From: Ga0077530 sp035565975
GTDB lineage: Bacteria; Pseudomonadota; Alphaproteobacteria; Rhizobiales; Hyphomicrobiaceae
Length of the DNA: 54,072 nucleotides
Assembly: GCA_035565975.1 (NCBI GenBank)
Contig: DATMRT010000118.1
Coordinates: 1 to 54,072 of the forward strand
Direction: 5' to 3'
Below are positions 18,904-27,819 of this stretch, in pieces. The notes under the pieces were generated by a model. That model did no database searches and was not told where the DNA came from. It was given only the letters and a program-made list of their open reading frames with translations. Each line of letters opens with the position of its first letter. The stretch's first letter is position 1. The translations under genes were made by a program, and so were the position numbers.

Positions 18904-20409
18904 TTACTCCTGATCGAGCGCGACGGCCTCCCGTTTCGCGCGGAGCGCCGGCAGCAGCGGCATGATCAGCATGGCGGCTGCGAGCAGCAGGCATACGAGC
19001 GAGATCGGCCGCTCGACGAAGATCGAGAAATCGCCCTGCGAAAGGATCAACGACTTTCGCATGTTGTTCTCGACCATCGGTCCGAGCACGAAGGCCAGCA
19101 CCAGCGGCGCCGGCTCATAGCCGAACTTGCGCATGAGATAGCCGACGAGGCCGAACACCGTCATCACGAACACGTCGAAGACGGCACTCCCGGAGCTGAA
19201 CACGCCGACGATGCAGAACATCAGGATCAGCGGGAAGAGCAGTTTGTAGGGCACTTTCAGCACCTGCACCCAGATGCCGATCAGCGGCATGTTCAGGATC
19301 AGCAGCATGATGTTGCCGATGTACATGCTGGCGACGATGCCCCAGAAAATCCCGGGGTTCTGCGTGATCAGAAGCGGACCCGGCTGGATGCCGTGGATGA
19401 TGAACGCGCCGAGCAGGAGCGCCATGACGACGTTCGGTGGAATGCCGAGGGTGAGCAGCGGAATGAAGGCGCCGCCCGCCGCCGAATTGTTCGCCGCCTC
19501 CGGCCCGGCGACGCCCTCGATGGCCCCCTTGCCGAACATCTCCGGCCGCTTGGAGAGCTTGCGCTCGAGCGCATAGGAGGCAAACGAGGAAATGACCGCG
19601 CCACCGCCCGGCAGCACACCGAGGAAGAAGCCGAGGATCGTGCCGCGAACGATGGCCCACTTCGAGTGCATCCAATCCTGCGCCGTTGGCCAGAGGCTGC
19701 CGATGCGGGAGGCAACGACCTCGCGATTGACGCTCTTCTCGATGTTGGCGAGGATCTCGGCGATGCCGAAAAGACCCATGACGACGGGGACAAGGCCGAC
19801 GCCGTCGATCAGCTCCAGCCGGTCGAACGTCAGGCGCGGCGCTGCCGTGATCTGGTCGATGCCGACGAGGCCGAGCGTGACGCCGACGCAGGCCATGAGC
19901 AGCGACTTTGCCATCGAGCCTTGCGTGAGAAAGGCGAGCACGGTCAGGCCGAGCACCATCAGGCTGAAATATTCAGGCGGTCCGAACGCGATCGCAAAAC
20001 TGGCGAGCATCGGGGCGACGAGCATCAGCGCGATGATGGCGAATGTGCCGGCGACGAAGGAGCCCATCGCGGCAATGCCGAGCGCCGGTCCCGCGCGGCC
20101 GTTCTTGGCCATCTGATGGCCGTCGAGGCAGGTGATGACCGATGCGGCCTCGCCCGGAATGTTGACGAGGATCGACGTCGTGGAGCCACCGTACATCGAG
20201 CCGTAGTAGATGCCGGCCATCATGATGATGCCGGCTTCGGGCGAACTCGAAAGCGTGACCGGCAGCAGGAGCGCCATGGCCGACACCGGGCCGATGCCGG
20301 GCAACACGCCGACCAGCGTGCCGATGAACACGCCGAAGAAGCACGCCATCAGGTTGATGGGCTGGAGTGCCACCGCAAAGCCGTGGCCGAGCGCCGAGAT
20401 GATTTCCAA
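18904..20409 (-). CDS. tctA: Tripartite tricarboxylate transporter, large permease TctA
   Basis: The product has 501 residues with a TTG start at 20409, supported by AGGAGGG just before. It contains the TctA hallmarks GVLPGIGPVSAMALLLP, YYGSMYGGSTTSILVNIPGE and GFFLGVLPGGGAVISSFASYALE, and about twelve membrane helices. It is the main sodium-coupled permease of the TTT system, fed by the TctC proteins encoded upstream. Ten bases separate it from tctB. Substrates of this family are carboxylates such as citrate, sugar acids or aromatic acids; here a sugar acid is suggested by the adjoining genes. Confidence 0.95.
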   Translation of the reverse strand: MEIISALGHGFAVALQPINLMACFFGVFIGTLVGVLPGIGPVSAMALLLPVTLSSSPEAGIIMMAGIYYGSMYGGSTTSILVNIPGEAASVITCLDGHQMAKNGRAGPALGIAAMGSFVAGTFAIIALMLVAPMLASFAIAFGPPEYFSLMVLGLTVLAFLTQGSMAKSLLMACVGVTLGLVGIDQITAAPRLTFDRLELIDGVGLVPVVMGLFGIAEILANIEKSVNREVVASRIGSLWPTAQDWMHSKWAIVRGTILGFFLGVLPGGGAVISSFASYALERKLSKRPEMFGKGAIEGVAGPEAANNSAAGGAFIPLLTLGIPPNVVMALLLGAFIIHGIQPGPLLITQNPGIFWGIVASMYIGNIMLLILNMPLIGIWVQVLKVPYKLLFPLILMFCIVGVFSSGSAVFDVFVMTVFGLVGYLMRKFGYEPAPLVLAFVLGPMVENNMRKSLILSQGDFSIFVERPISLVCLLLAAAMLIMPLLPALRAKREAVALDQE

Positions 20410-20419
20410 GGGTCCCTCC

Positions 20420-20866
20420 TCAGCCGAGCCAGGGGCTCAGCCACCCATTGGGAAGCTGGATCAGCAGCAGCTTGTTCATCGCGTACCAGATGCCGAACGT
20501 CGCGCCGAACGAGACGATGAGGGCGGTCGGCCACGGCACCGGATCGACGACGCGCATGAGCACGAGCAGAAGCACGAGCGAGCAGATGACGAAGCCGATG
20601 CGTTCGAACAGGAAGCCGAAGATGAGAAGGAGGGCGATAATCAGCAGCACCTTCGCCCAGCGCGTGCCCTGCCAAAGACTGGCGATGTCCTCGCTGCCAT
20701 TCTTGATGGCGCCAAAGACGATCGAGGTCGCAAATGCGGCCATCAGCAGGCCGATCCAGAAAATGGCGAAGCCCGAGCCCGGCTCGCGCGCTTCGCCGAG
20801 GCCGAGATCATAGCCCTGGTATGCGATGAAGATGCCGAATGCGAGCCAGAACAGGCCGCCCCACAT
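20420..20866 (-). CDS. tctB: Tripartite tricarboxylate transporter, small permease TctB
   Basis: The product has 148 residues with four membrane helices (FWLAFGIFIAYQGYDLGLG; FAIFWIGLLMAAFATSIVF; KVLLIIALLLIFGFLFERIG; PWPTALIVSFGATFGIWYAM). The arrangement and size fit TctB, the small subunit paired with TctA. The family is poorly conserved, and the assignment draws on its place between tctC and tctA. Confidence 0.92.
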   Translation of the reverse strand: MWGGLFWLAFGIFIAYQGYDLGLGEAREPGSGFAIFWIGLLMAAFATSIVFGAIKNGSEDIASLWQGTRWAKVLLIIALLLIFGFLFERIGFVICSLVLLLVLMRVVDPVPWPTALIVSFGATFGIWYAMNKLLLIQLPNGWLSPWLG

Positions 20867-20936
20867 CTGAGCGTTCCGAAGTAACGGAATCGTTCCCTCC
20901 TGATGTCGTTCTCTTGGGGCGCGCCCGTCGGATTGC

Positions 20937-20962
20937 CCCTCCCCCGCTCGCGCAGGGGAGGG
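20937..20962. repeat. REP-like GC-rich palindrome
   Basis: CCCTCCCC (20937-20944) pairs with GGGGAGGG (20955-20962) around a 10-base GC-rich loop, between tctC and tctB. A longer palindrome of similar sequence occurs at 42857-42880. Such elements are commonly repeated in rhizobial genomes between genes. Confidence 0.5.
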
Positions 20963-20971
20963 AAAGGCGTC

Positions 20972-21943
20972 TCAGTCCTTCTTGAGAAGGCCGATCTTGC
21001 CGAGCGCCGCAGTCTCCTGCTTGATCACGTCGCGCACGGCCTGCTCATAGTCCTTGGTATTCATATACCGCGGCACCATGTCGTACTTCTGCAGCGTCGC
21101 GATCACAGCCGGATCCTCGAGCGCCTTCTTGAAGGCATCGTGCAGGACCTTGACGACCTTCGGATCCATGCCCTTCGGGCCGGCGATGCCGAACGGGCTG
21201 TCGAAGACAAAGGGATAGCCCAGATCCTTGAGCGTCGGCGCATCCGGCCAGTTCTTGCTGCGCTCGGCCGTCCAGATGGCGAGGAGACGCGTCTTGCCGG
21301 CATCGACCAGCGGCTTCCATGCCGTCGAGTCGGCCTGCAGCATCGTGTGCCCGCCGAGGACCGCCGCATTGGTTTCGGCGCCGCCCTTGAACGGCACCTG
21401 CGTCAGCTTGATACCGGCCGCATCGGCGATCTGCTCCATACCGATGTGCAGCGAGGTGCCTGAACCCGGCGTGGCATACGTCACCTTGCCCGGATTGGCC
21501 TTGGCGTAGTCGACGACGTCCTGCCACTTCTTGAACGGCCCGTCCGCCTTGGTCGTGATGCCGAACGTATAGCCGGTCAGGTGCACGATGTACGTGAAGC
21601 TCTTCTCGGCATCCCAGCTCACTTTCTGCATGAGCGGGAGCCGCATGACCGTGATCGGCATCTGCGCGATGGTGTAGCCGTCGGGCTTCGCCGTTGCCGC
21701 CATCGTCGCCGGACCGAGCGTACCTGAAGCGCCGGCCTTGTTGTCGGTCACGATCGGCTGGCCGAGGTGCTTGGACGCGGCCTCCGCGATCGCGCGCATG
21801 GCGATGTCCGTCGAACCGCCCGCAGGCCACGGCACGATCATCGTGATGGGCTTCGTCGGATAATTCTGCGCCATCGCAACGGTCGCGGTTGCCGCAACGG
21901 CAACCGCCGCCAACGACGCTGTGACAATATTCCTAAGTCGCAT
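20972..21943 (-). CDS. tctC: Tripartite tricarboxylate transporter receptor TctC (Bug family), copy 1
   Basis: The product has 323 residues with a signal peptide ending VAMAQ. It begins NYPTKPITMIVPWPAGGSTD and carries the family's conserved ADNKAGASGT-type loop (VTDNKAGASGTLGPATM). It is a periplasmic receptor that catches a carboxylate and hands it to TctAB. GGAGG precedes the start. Copy 2 lies upstream with about 118 bases between; the two are close paralogues (the IVPWPAGGSTD, GASGTLGPATMAATAKPDGYT and FDSPFGIAGPKGMDPK stretches agree). Confidence 0.94.
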   Translation of the reverse strand: MRLRNIVTASLAAVAVAATATVAMAQNYPTKPITMIVPWPAGGSTDIAMRAIAEAASKHLGQPIVTDNKAGASGTLGPATMAATAKPDGYTIAQMPITVMRLPLMQKVSWDAEKSFTYIVHLTGYTFGITTKADGPFKKWQDVVDYAKANPGKVTYATPGSGTSLHIGMEQIADAAGIKLTQVPFKGGAETNAAVLGGHTMLQADSTAWKPLVDAGKTRLLAIWTAERSKNWPDAPTLKDLGYPFVFDSPFGIAGPKGMDPKVVKVLHDAFKKALEDPAVIATLQKYDMVPRYMNTKDYEQAVRDVIKQETAALGKIGLLKKD

Positions 21944-22061
21944 TCGTTTCCTCCGGTAACGGCTTGTTTGACGCCGGCGAGATTAGCCGCGTACGCCTTG
22001 AAAGCGCATCGCCGCAGCCGCTCTCGAAAACGTGATCAGGCCCCAATGCCCCATAGCAGCA

Positions 22062-23039
22062 CTACTTGGCAAGCCCAATTCGTTCCAGCGCCTGCTTCTC
22101 GTAAGCCGTGGTTTGCTTGATGATTTCCAGGTAGCCCTTCTGATCCGCGTAGTTTGGGGTCATGAAGAACTTCTCGAGCACGCCGAGCGTCTCCGGATCC
22201 TCGAGCGATTTCTTGAAGGCGTCGTGAAGCACCTGGACGTGCTTGGGATCCATGCCCTTCGGGCCGGCGATACCGAACGGGCTGTCGAAGACCCACGGAT
22301 AACCGAGATCCTTGAGTGTCGGCACATCCGGCCAGGCCTTGGCGCGCTCCTTGGTCCAGATCATGAGGGCGCGCATCGTGCCGTCCCCCACGAAGGGCAC
22401 GAGCCCGCTGCCGCCGACGGCCATATCGATGTGCCCGCCGAGCACGGCAGCGCGCTGCTCCGCATCGCCCTTGAACGGTACGTGCGTGAGCTGGATGCCC
22501 GACTTGCCGGAAATCAGCTCCATGCCGATGTGGAGTGAAGTGCCGGCGCCCGGCGTGCCGTAGCTCACCTTCCCCGGATTGGCCTTCGCGAAGTCGACGA
22601 CATCCTGCCACTTCTTGAATGGGCTCTGCGCTCTGACGCCGACCGCGAAAGCGTAGCCGGTCAGGTGCACGATATAGGTGAAGTCCGTATCGGGATTCCA
22701 CGTGACCTTCTGGTTCTTCATGAGCGGCAGGCGGAAGATGGTGATCGGGATCTGGGAGATCGTGTAGCCGTCCGGCTTTGCCGTCGCTGCCATCGTCGCG
22801 GGACCGAGCGTGCCCGAGGCACCGCCCTTGTTATCGACGATGATCGGCTGTCCGAGGTGTTTCTCGGCGCCTTTGGCGATCGCCCGCATGGAGATGTCCG
22901 TCGAGCCGCCCGCCGGCCACGGCACGATCAGCGTGACCGGCTTTGCCGGATAGGTCTGCGCGAGCAAAGGCGCGTGATGCGCAAAGGTGGCAGGAAGCAG
23001 TACGGCGGCGATAGCAATGAGTGCCCGGCGAGGGGTCAT
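22062..23039 (-). CDS. tctC: Tripartite tricarboxylate transporter receptor TctC (Bug family), copy 2
   Basis: The product has 325 residues; the ATG at 23039 follows GGGAGG. The signal peptide ends APLLAQ. It parallels copy 1 along its whole length (TYPAKPVTLIVPWPAGGSTD; SPFGIAGPKGMDPKHVQVLH) but is not identical, so the pair is an old tandem duplication. The two may bind different carboxylates for one TctAB channel, or one may work as a sensor. It is preceded by the SDR gene on the same strand. Confidence 0.94.
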   Translation of the reverse strand: MTPRRALIAIAAVLLPATFAHHAPLLAQTYPAKPVTLIVPWPAGGSTDISMRAIAKGAEKHLGQPIIVDNKGGASGTLGPATMAATAKPDGYTISQIPITIFRLPLMKNQKVTWNPDTDFTYIVHLTGYAFAVGVRAQSPFKKWQDVVDFAKANPGKVSYGTPGAGTSLHIGMELISGKSGIQLTHVPFKGDAEQRAAVLGGHIDMAVGGSGLVPFVGDGTMRALMIWTKERAKAWPDVPTLKDLGYPWVFDSPFGIAGPKGMDPKHVQVLHDAFKKSLEDPETLGVLEKFFMTPNYADQKGYLEIIKQTTAYEKQALERIGLAK

Positions 23040-23246
23040 GAGTGTCCTCCCTTTGAAATGCCCGCTTGGGTGCGGGCTTGTCTTCCATTGACGGATCGTC
23101 GACCCGGCCGCAGCCGCAATAAGGCCGCTGCCGAGCGCGCGCTTGCGCAATCGTGTTCGGCGCGTTGGCCGCACGACGGATTGTTATTGGAACTGACAGT
23201 GACCTGCCGAGCGGCGCTTGTCCAGCGAGCGACGCAGGCCCGGTGC

Positions 23247-24014
23247 CTATGATCCGATGGTCACACCGCCATCGGCGACGATCACCTGACCGGTGATGAA
23301 GGCGCCGGCCGGCGCCGCGAGGAAGGCTGCGATGCCGCCGATGTCATCGGGCTCGCCGATACGCCGCAGCGGCGTTGTCACGAGACGCTTCTTGAGGTTC
23401 GCCTCGTCCTCCCAGAGCGCCTTGGCGAAGTCCGTCTTGACGAGGCCTGGCGCAATGCAGTTCACGCGCACATTCTTCGGTCCCCACTCGACAGCGAGCG
23501 CGCGGGCGAGCGCAAAGTCCGCCGCTTTCGATATCCCGTAGGCACCGAGGATGCTCGATCCCCGAATGCCGCCGATCGAGGAGATGATGGTGACCGTGCC
23601 GCCGCCGCGCTCCGCCATGCCGGGAATGGCGAGGTTGGCGAGCCAGAGATTCGATCGGATATTGGTCGCCATGATCTTGTCGAACTGATCGTCGGATATG
23701 CCGGCGAGCGGCCCGTAGTACGGGTTCACGGCCGCATTGCAGACCAGCGCGTCGATTCTGCCGTACTTGTCGAGCGTGCCCTTGACCAGCGCATCGACCT
23801 CTTCCCGCCGTCCGATGTTGCAGGGAATGACGTGGGCCTCTCCGCCGTCCTTGCGGATCGACGACGCCACTTCCTCGCACGCATCCGCCTTGCGACTCGA
23901 GACAACCACCTTGGCCCCCATCGCCGCCATCGTCTCCGCGATCGAGCGGCCGATGCCGCGGCTCGAACCGGTGATCAGCGCGACCTGGCCCTTGAGGTCA
24001 AAGGGGTTCTTCAT
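23247..24014 (-). CDS. Short-chain dehydrogenase/reductase (SDR)
   Basis: The product has 255 residues. The NAD(P) motif TGSSRGIG is at 15-22. The NAAVNP and N118 positions are usual for the family, and the catalytic set is S146, Y159 and K163 (YGISK). The sequence NPYYGPLAGISDDQFDKIMATN is of the 3-ketoacyl/gluconate-5-dehydrogenase type. GAGGAG lies eight bases before the start. It is transcribed away from the FAH gene, with about 140 bases between. In the proposed sugar-acid route it would oxidise a 2-keto-3-deoxy acid; other substrates are possible. Confidence 0.9.
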   Translation of the reverse strand: MKNPFDLKGQVALITGSSRGIGRSIAETMAAMGAKVVVSSRKADACEEVASSIRKDGGEAHVIPCNIGRREEVDALVKGTLDKYGRIDALVCNAAVNPYYGPLAGISDDQFDKIMATNIRSNLWLANLAIPGMAERGGGTVTIISSIGGIRGSSILGAYGISKAADFALARALAVEWGPKNVRVNCIAPGLVKTDFAKALWEDEANLKKRLVTTPLRRIGEPDDIGGIAAFLAAPAGAFITGQVIVADGGVTIGS

Positions 24015-24153
24015 GATGGCATCTCCTCGCTCGGGAATGGCGTTTGCCGCATCTGAGCAGGCTTGCGGACGGGAGGCAATGGCTCTGGACAGGACTTCTG
24101 CTGCGCCCTACGCATGCGGAACCCAAGAAAATCCCTCAGAGGAGTGAAAGCCC

Positions 24154-25002
24154 ATGAAGCTCGTTCGCTTCGGTGCGCCCGGCGCCGAGAAGCCCGGTCT
24201 CGTCGGTCCTGACGGCACGATCCGCGATCTTTCGGCCCACGTGAAGGACATCGACGGCAGCACGCTCAGCGATGCGAGCCTCGCCAAGCTGCGCGCGATC
24301 GATCCGGCCTCGCTCCCTGCGGCTCCTGCCGGCGCGCGCCTCGGCGCCCCGGTCGGCAACGTGAAGAACTTCATCGCCATCGGCCTCAACTATGCCGATC
24401 ACGCCAAGGAGGCCGGCCAGCCCATCCCGGCCGAGCCGATCATCTTCTACAAGCTCACGAACTGCATCTGCGGCCCCAATGACGACGTCATGATCCCGCG
24501 CGACTCCCAGAAGCTCGACTGGGAGCTGGAGATCGCCTTTGTCGTCGGTAAGCGCGCGCGGTACGTCGATCTCAAGGACGCCGCGAGCCACATCGCCGGC
24601 TACACCATCTGCAACGACGTCTCCGAGCGCCACTTTCAGCTCGAGCGCGGCGGCCAGTGGATGAAAGGCAAGTGCGCCGAGACCTTCGGGCCGCTGGGGC
24701 CGTGGCTCGTCACGTCCGACGAGATCAAGGACGTGAACAGCCTGCCGATGTCGCTCGACATCAACGGCAAGCGCATGCAGACCGGCTCGACGAGCACGAT
24801 GATCTTCAAGTGCGACTTCATCCTGCACTACGTCTCGCAGTTCATGGTGCTCGAGCCGGGCGATGTCATCACGACCGGAACGCCGCCCGGCGTCGGCCTC
24901 GGCATGAAGCCGCCGACCTTCCTCAAGGCCGGCGACGTCATGAAGCTCTCGATCGAAGGGCTCGGCACCCAGCAGCAGAAGGTCGTGCCGTTCAAGCTCT
25001 AG
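24154..25002 (+). CDS. FAH-family hydrolase (2,4-diketo-3-deoxy-acid hydrolase-like)
   Basis: The product has 282 residues. The divalent-metal ligands are E124, E126 and D155 (WELEIAF; CNDVSER), and the GLNYADHAKE stretch with H83 is typical. It belongs to the fumarylacetoacetate hydrolase fold, which cleaves C-C bonds in 2,4-diketo acids or related compounds. Length and motifs suit 2,4-diketo-3-deoxy-L-fuconate hydrolase or ureidoglycolate lyase-annotated proteins. The neighbours (SDR, zinc dehydrogenase, enolase-family dehydratase, TTT transporter) favour the former kind of reaction. GAGGAG precedes the ATG. It leads the plus-strand unit with the next two genes. Confidence 0.85.
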   Translation: MKLVRFGAPGAEKPGLVGPDGTIRDLSAHVKDIDGSTLSDASLAKLRAIDPASLPAAPAGARLGAPVGNVKNFIAIGLNYADHAKEAGQPIPAEPIIFYKLTNCICGPNDDVMIPRDSQKLDWELEIAFVVGKRARYVDLKDAASHIAGYTICNDVSERHFQLERGGQWMKGKCAETFGPLGPWLVTSDEIKDVNSLPMSLDINGKRMQTGSTSTMIFKCDFILHYVSQFMVLEPGDVITTGTPPGVGLGMKPPTFLKAGDVMKLSIEGLGTQQQKVVPFKL

Positions 25003-25068
25003 AGTCATCTGTGCCGGCGCACCCGCGAAGATAACAAGAGGCGCGCCGGCTTTCCCGGAGGCACGCCC

Positions 25069-26061
25069 ATGAAAGCGCTGGTCTATACCGGCCCGAAGAC
25101 GCTCGTCTTTCGGGACGAGCCCGATCCGCAGGCCAACGAGGACGTCGTCGTCAAGGTCGACGTCTGTGGCATCTGCGGCTCGGACATGCACGCGTATCTC
25201 GGCCATGACGAGCGCCGCCCACCGCCGCAGATCCTCGGTCACGAGGCGGCCGGCGTCGCCACGTCCGGCCTCTACAAGGGCAAGCGCGTCGCACTCAATC
25301 CGCTCGTGACCTGCGGCACGTGCGATGCCTGCCGGAGCGGACGACCGCACGTCTGCCGCTCGCGCCAGATCATGTCCATGATGCCGCGCGCGGGTGCCTT
25401 TGCCGAGCTCGTCCGTGCGCCCGAACCGAACCTCGTCCCCATTCCGGACAATCTCCCGACCGACACCGCCGCGCTCACCGAGCCGCTCGCCGTCGGCTAT
25501 CACGCCGTCAATCTCGGGGAGCGTGCGCTCACCATGCCGCTTGCCGCCGCGCGCATTGCTGTCATCGGCGGCGGTGCCATCGGGCTCTGCGTCGCGCAGG
25601 TGCTCGAATCGCGCGGCGCGCGGAACGTGCTCATTGCCGAGACGAGCCCCATCCGCCGCGCACGTCTCGATGCCAAGGGCCGCTTCGGCGCGTACGATCC
25701 GACCGGCACTGGCGCACCCGCTGCTTCATCCATGGATCTCGTGCTCGACGCCTACGGCGGCGTTGCCTCACGCAACGAAGCGTCGCGTCTCGTGGCGCCG
25801 GGTGGCGTCATCGTCCACATCGGGCTCGGCTCGGCGGAAGGCGGCATCGACGTGCGCAAGCTCACGCTGCAGGAAGTGAAGTTCATCGGCTCGTACTGCT
25901 ACACGCCGGTCGAATTCCGCGAGACGCTCGCCGGGCTTGCCGCCGGCATCTTCGGCGCCATCGACTGGACCGAGGCACGGCCGCTGTCGGAAGGCGGCGC
26001 CGCCTTCGCCGAACTCTCTGCCGGCAAGGTCGCCGCCGCCAAGATCCTGCTCAAGATGTGA
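25069..26061 (+). CDS. Zinc-dependent medium-chain alcohol/polyol dehydrogenase
   Basis: The product has 330 residues. The catalytic zinc site is C36 (CGICGSD) with H58 and E59 (GHEAAG). The structural zinc site has four cysteines: C82, C85, C88 and C96. The Rossmann motif is VIGGGAIG at about 165-172. It resembles threonine/galactitol/sorbitol-dehydrogenase-like members. It is slightly short for the family, with a compressed loop in the nucleotide-binding domain. It is followed seven bases later by the enolase-family gene. It may oxidise the sugar or a polyol of the pathway. Confidence 0.88.
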   Translation: MKALVYTGPKTLVFRDEPDPQANEDVVVKVDVCGICGSDMHAYLGHDERRPPPQILGHEAAGVATSGLYKGKRVALNPLVTCGTCDACRSGRPHVCRSRQIMSMMPRAGAFAELVRAPEPNLVPIPDNLPTDTAALTEPLAVGYHAVNLGERALTMPLAAARIAVIGGGAIGLCVAQVLESRGARNVLIAETSPIRRARLDAKGRFGAYDPTGTGAPAASSMDLVLDAYGGVASRNEASRLVAPGGVIVHIGLGSAEGGIDVRKLTLQEVKFIGSYCYTPVEFRETLAGLAAGIFGAIDWTEARPLSEGGAAFAELSAGKVAAAKILLKM

Positions 26062-26068
26062 GGACGGT

Positions 26069-27184
26069 ATGTCCGATACGACCATCGTCAGCCTGAAAAC
26101 GACGCTGCTCAGCGTGCCCTGGCGCGGCGGTCCGCCCGCTGCCGGTATTGTCGATCCGACGCCGCGCCAGTTCGTGGTCGTGGAGATCGCGACCAAGGGT
26201 GGCCTCTCCGGCATGGGCTATCTGCATATTCTCGGCGACGGTTCAGCCACCATCGATGCCTGCCTCAAGGAGATGGTTGCACCGCGCATCCTCGGCCGCG
26301 ATGCGACGGAGGTCGAGGGCATATGGCAGACGCTCTGGAAGAGCACCTACCGCGTCGGCCGCGCCGGCGTCGCCATCTTCGCCATGTCCGCTGTCGACAT
26401 CGCGCTCTGGGACATCGTCGGCAAGCACGCGGGCCTGCCGCTGCATCGTCTCTGGGGCAATGCGCGTGCGTCCGTTCCCGCATATGGCTCCGGATGCTGG
26501 CGCGGGCTCGGCCGCGACGGCATGATCGAGCGCGCCAGGCACTTCGTCGGCATGGGCATGAAAGCGATCAAGATGCAGGTCGCGCATCTGAGGCCATGGC
26601 GCGAGGACGTGCGCAATGTCCACGCCATGCGCGAGGCCCTCGGCCCCGATATCGAGATCATGATCGACGTCAACATGGGTTGGACGGCCGATACCGCCAT
26701 TCAAGCCGGACACCACATCGACGAGGCCGATCCCTACTGGCTCGAGGAACCGGTGGTCCCGGAGGATTACGACGGCTACCAGCGCGTGGCGGCCGCATTG
26801 AAAACACGCGTCGTCGGCGGCGAAAGCCACTTCACGCGGTATGACCTCAGGCCCTTCTTCCGGACGCCCTCATCACCCATTCTTCAGCCCGATCCCATGC
26901 GCGGCGGCCTCACCGAGCTGCGCAAGATCGCGGCCATCGCCGACACTTGGGGCATCCAGATCGCGCCGCACCTCTTCCACGAGTTGAACGTGCACGTGAT
27001 GGCCTCCATCCCCAACGCGGACTACCTCGAGTACATGGACTGGAACGACGACCTTTGGGTGCAGCCGGCCGTTCCCGTCGATGGCGTGCTCAAGCCCGGC
27101 GAAGCGCCGGGCCACGGCGTCGCGTTCAAACCGGAAGTGCTGAAGGACCATCGCGTCGGTGGCAACGAGGTGACGACGCGCTGA
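26069..27184 (+). CDS. Enolase-superfamily dehydratase (mandelate racemase subgroup)
   Basis: The product has 371 residues. GAGGAC precedes the ATG at 26069, seven bases after the dehydrogenase stop. The Mg ligands D200, E226 and E252 are in place (MIDVNMG; LEEPVV; GGESHF). The His-Asp dyad is H301 (APHLFHE) with D275 (QPDPMRGG), and E321 matches the third acid of the active site. At the KxK position the sequence is K168-M-Q170: the second Lys is replaced by Gln. The fold is certain, the substrate is not. Sugar acid dehydration (fuconate, rhamnonate, galactonate or similar) is inferred from the neighbours. Confidence 0.88.
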   Translation: MSDTTIVSLKTTLLSVPWRGGPPAAGIVDPTPRQFVVVEIATKGGLSGMGYLHILGDGSATIDACLKEMVAPRILGRDATEVEGIWQTLWKSTYRVGRAGVAIFAMSAVDIALWDIVGKHAGLPLHRLWGNARASVPAYGSGCWRGLGRDGMIERARHFVGMGMKAIKMQVAHLRPWREDVRNVHAMREALGPDIEIMIDVNMGWTADTAIQAGHHIDEADPYWLEEPVVPEDYDGYQRVAAALKTRVVGGESHFTRYDLRPFFRTPSSPILQPDPMRGGLTELRKIAAIADTWGIQIAPHLFHELNVHVMASIPNADYLEYMDWNDDLWVQPAVPVDGVLKPGEAPGHGVAFKPEVLKDHRVGGNEVTTR

Positions 27185-27300
27185 CGGACGGCGGCGGATC
27201 TTCGGAGCCTAATCCGGATCGGACGTTTGCCTTTCCTTCACCAATTGGTGGCTAACTCGGCAAGGAATATTCCGCTTCGCCCTGCCGAGGATGGTCACTC

Positions 27301-27777
27301 ATGCTTGCCAAAGCCGTCTGCCGCTTCACCTACGCGGCTATCGCGCTGGTTGCCCTCGTCCCGGCCGCCGCCGCCGGCGACCTCATCGTCAAGTACGACC
27401 AGTCGCAGCTCCTGCGCCTGCCGCGCGCGGTAACGCACATCATTATCGGCAATCCGAGCATCGCCGACGTGACCGTGCAGTCGCCGAACCTGCTCGTCGT
27501 CACCGGCCGCACATTCGGCATCACGAACGTGATCGCGCTGGATTCGGACCGCAATGTCATCCAGGACCAGCGCGTCGTCGTGGTCCGCGACGGCACGAGC
27601 CAGGTAAGCCTCTATCGCGGCGTGAAGCGCGAGACGTATAACTGCGCGCCGCACTGCAATCCGAGCCTGATGGCCGGTGACGACGCCAAGTACTTCGGCG
27701 AGGTCAAGAGCGGCTTCGAAGGCAAGACCTCCTACTCCGACAAGGCCGCGGACGGCGGTGGCGGCGGCAGCAACTGA
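27301..27777 (+). CDS. Secreted protein with CpaC-type N-terminal domain
   Basis: The product has 158 residues; GAGG precedes the ATG. Signal peptide to about residue 25 (AALVPAAAAG). Residues 27-100 (LIVKYDQSQLLRLPRAVTHI, IGNPSIADVTVQSPN, LLVVTGRTFGITNVIALD) match the N-terminal domain of CpaC/RhcC-like secretins of tad pili. The secretin itself is absent, and the C-terminus is a short Gly/Ser-rich tail with a CAPHC-type cysteine pair. Such stand-alone copies occur elsewhere in alphaproteobacteria. No pilus genes are nearby, so a role in assembly is not supported here. Confidence 0.82.
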   Translation: MLAKAVCRFTYAAIALVALVPAAAAGDLIVKYDQSQLLRLPRAVTHIIIGNPSIADVTVQSPNLLVVTGRTFGITNVIALDSDRNVIQDQRVVVVRDGTSQVSLYRGVKRETYNCAPHCNPSLMAGDDAKYFGEVKSGFEGKTSYSDKAADGGGGGSN

Positions 27778-27819
27778 GCGGACGCCCGGTCTCGCGTCAC
27801 ACTAGCAGGCTTATAATTC

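Noticed and set aside
18808..20520. A 570-residue plus-strand frame over tctA
   Set aside because: A shadow of tctA caused by high GC; the translation is charged and repetitive with no family match.
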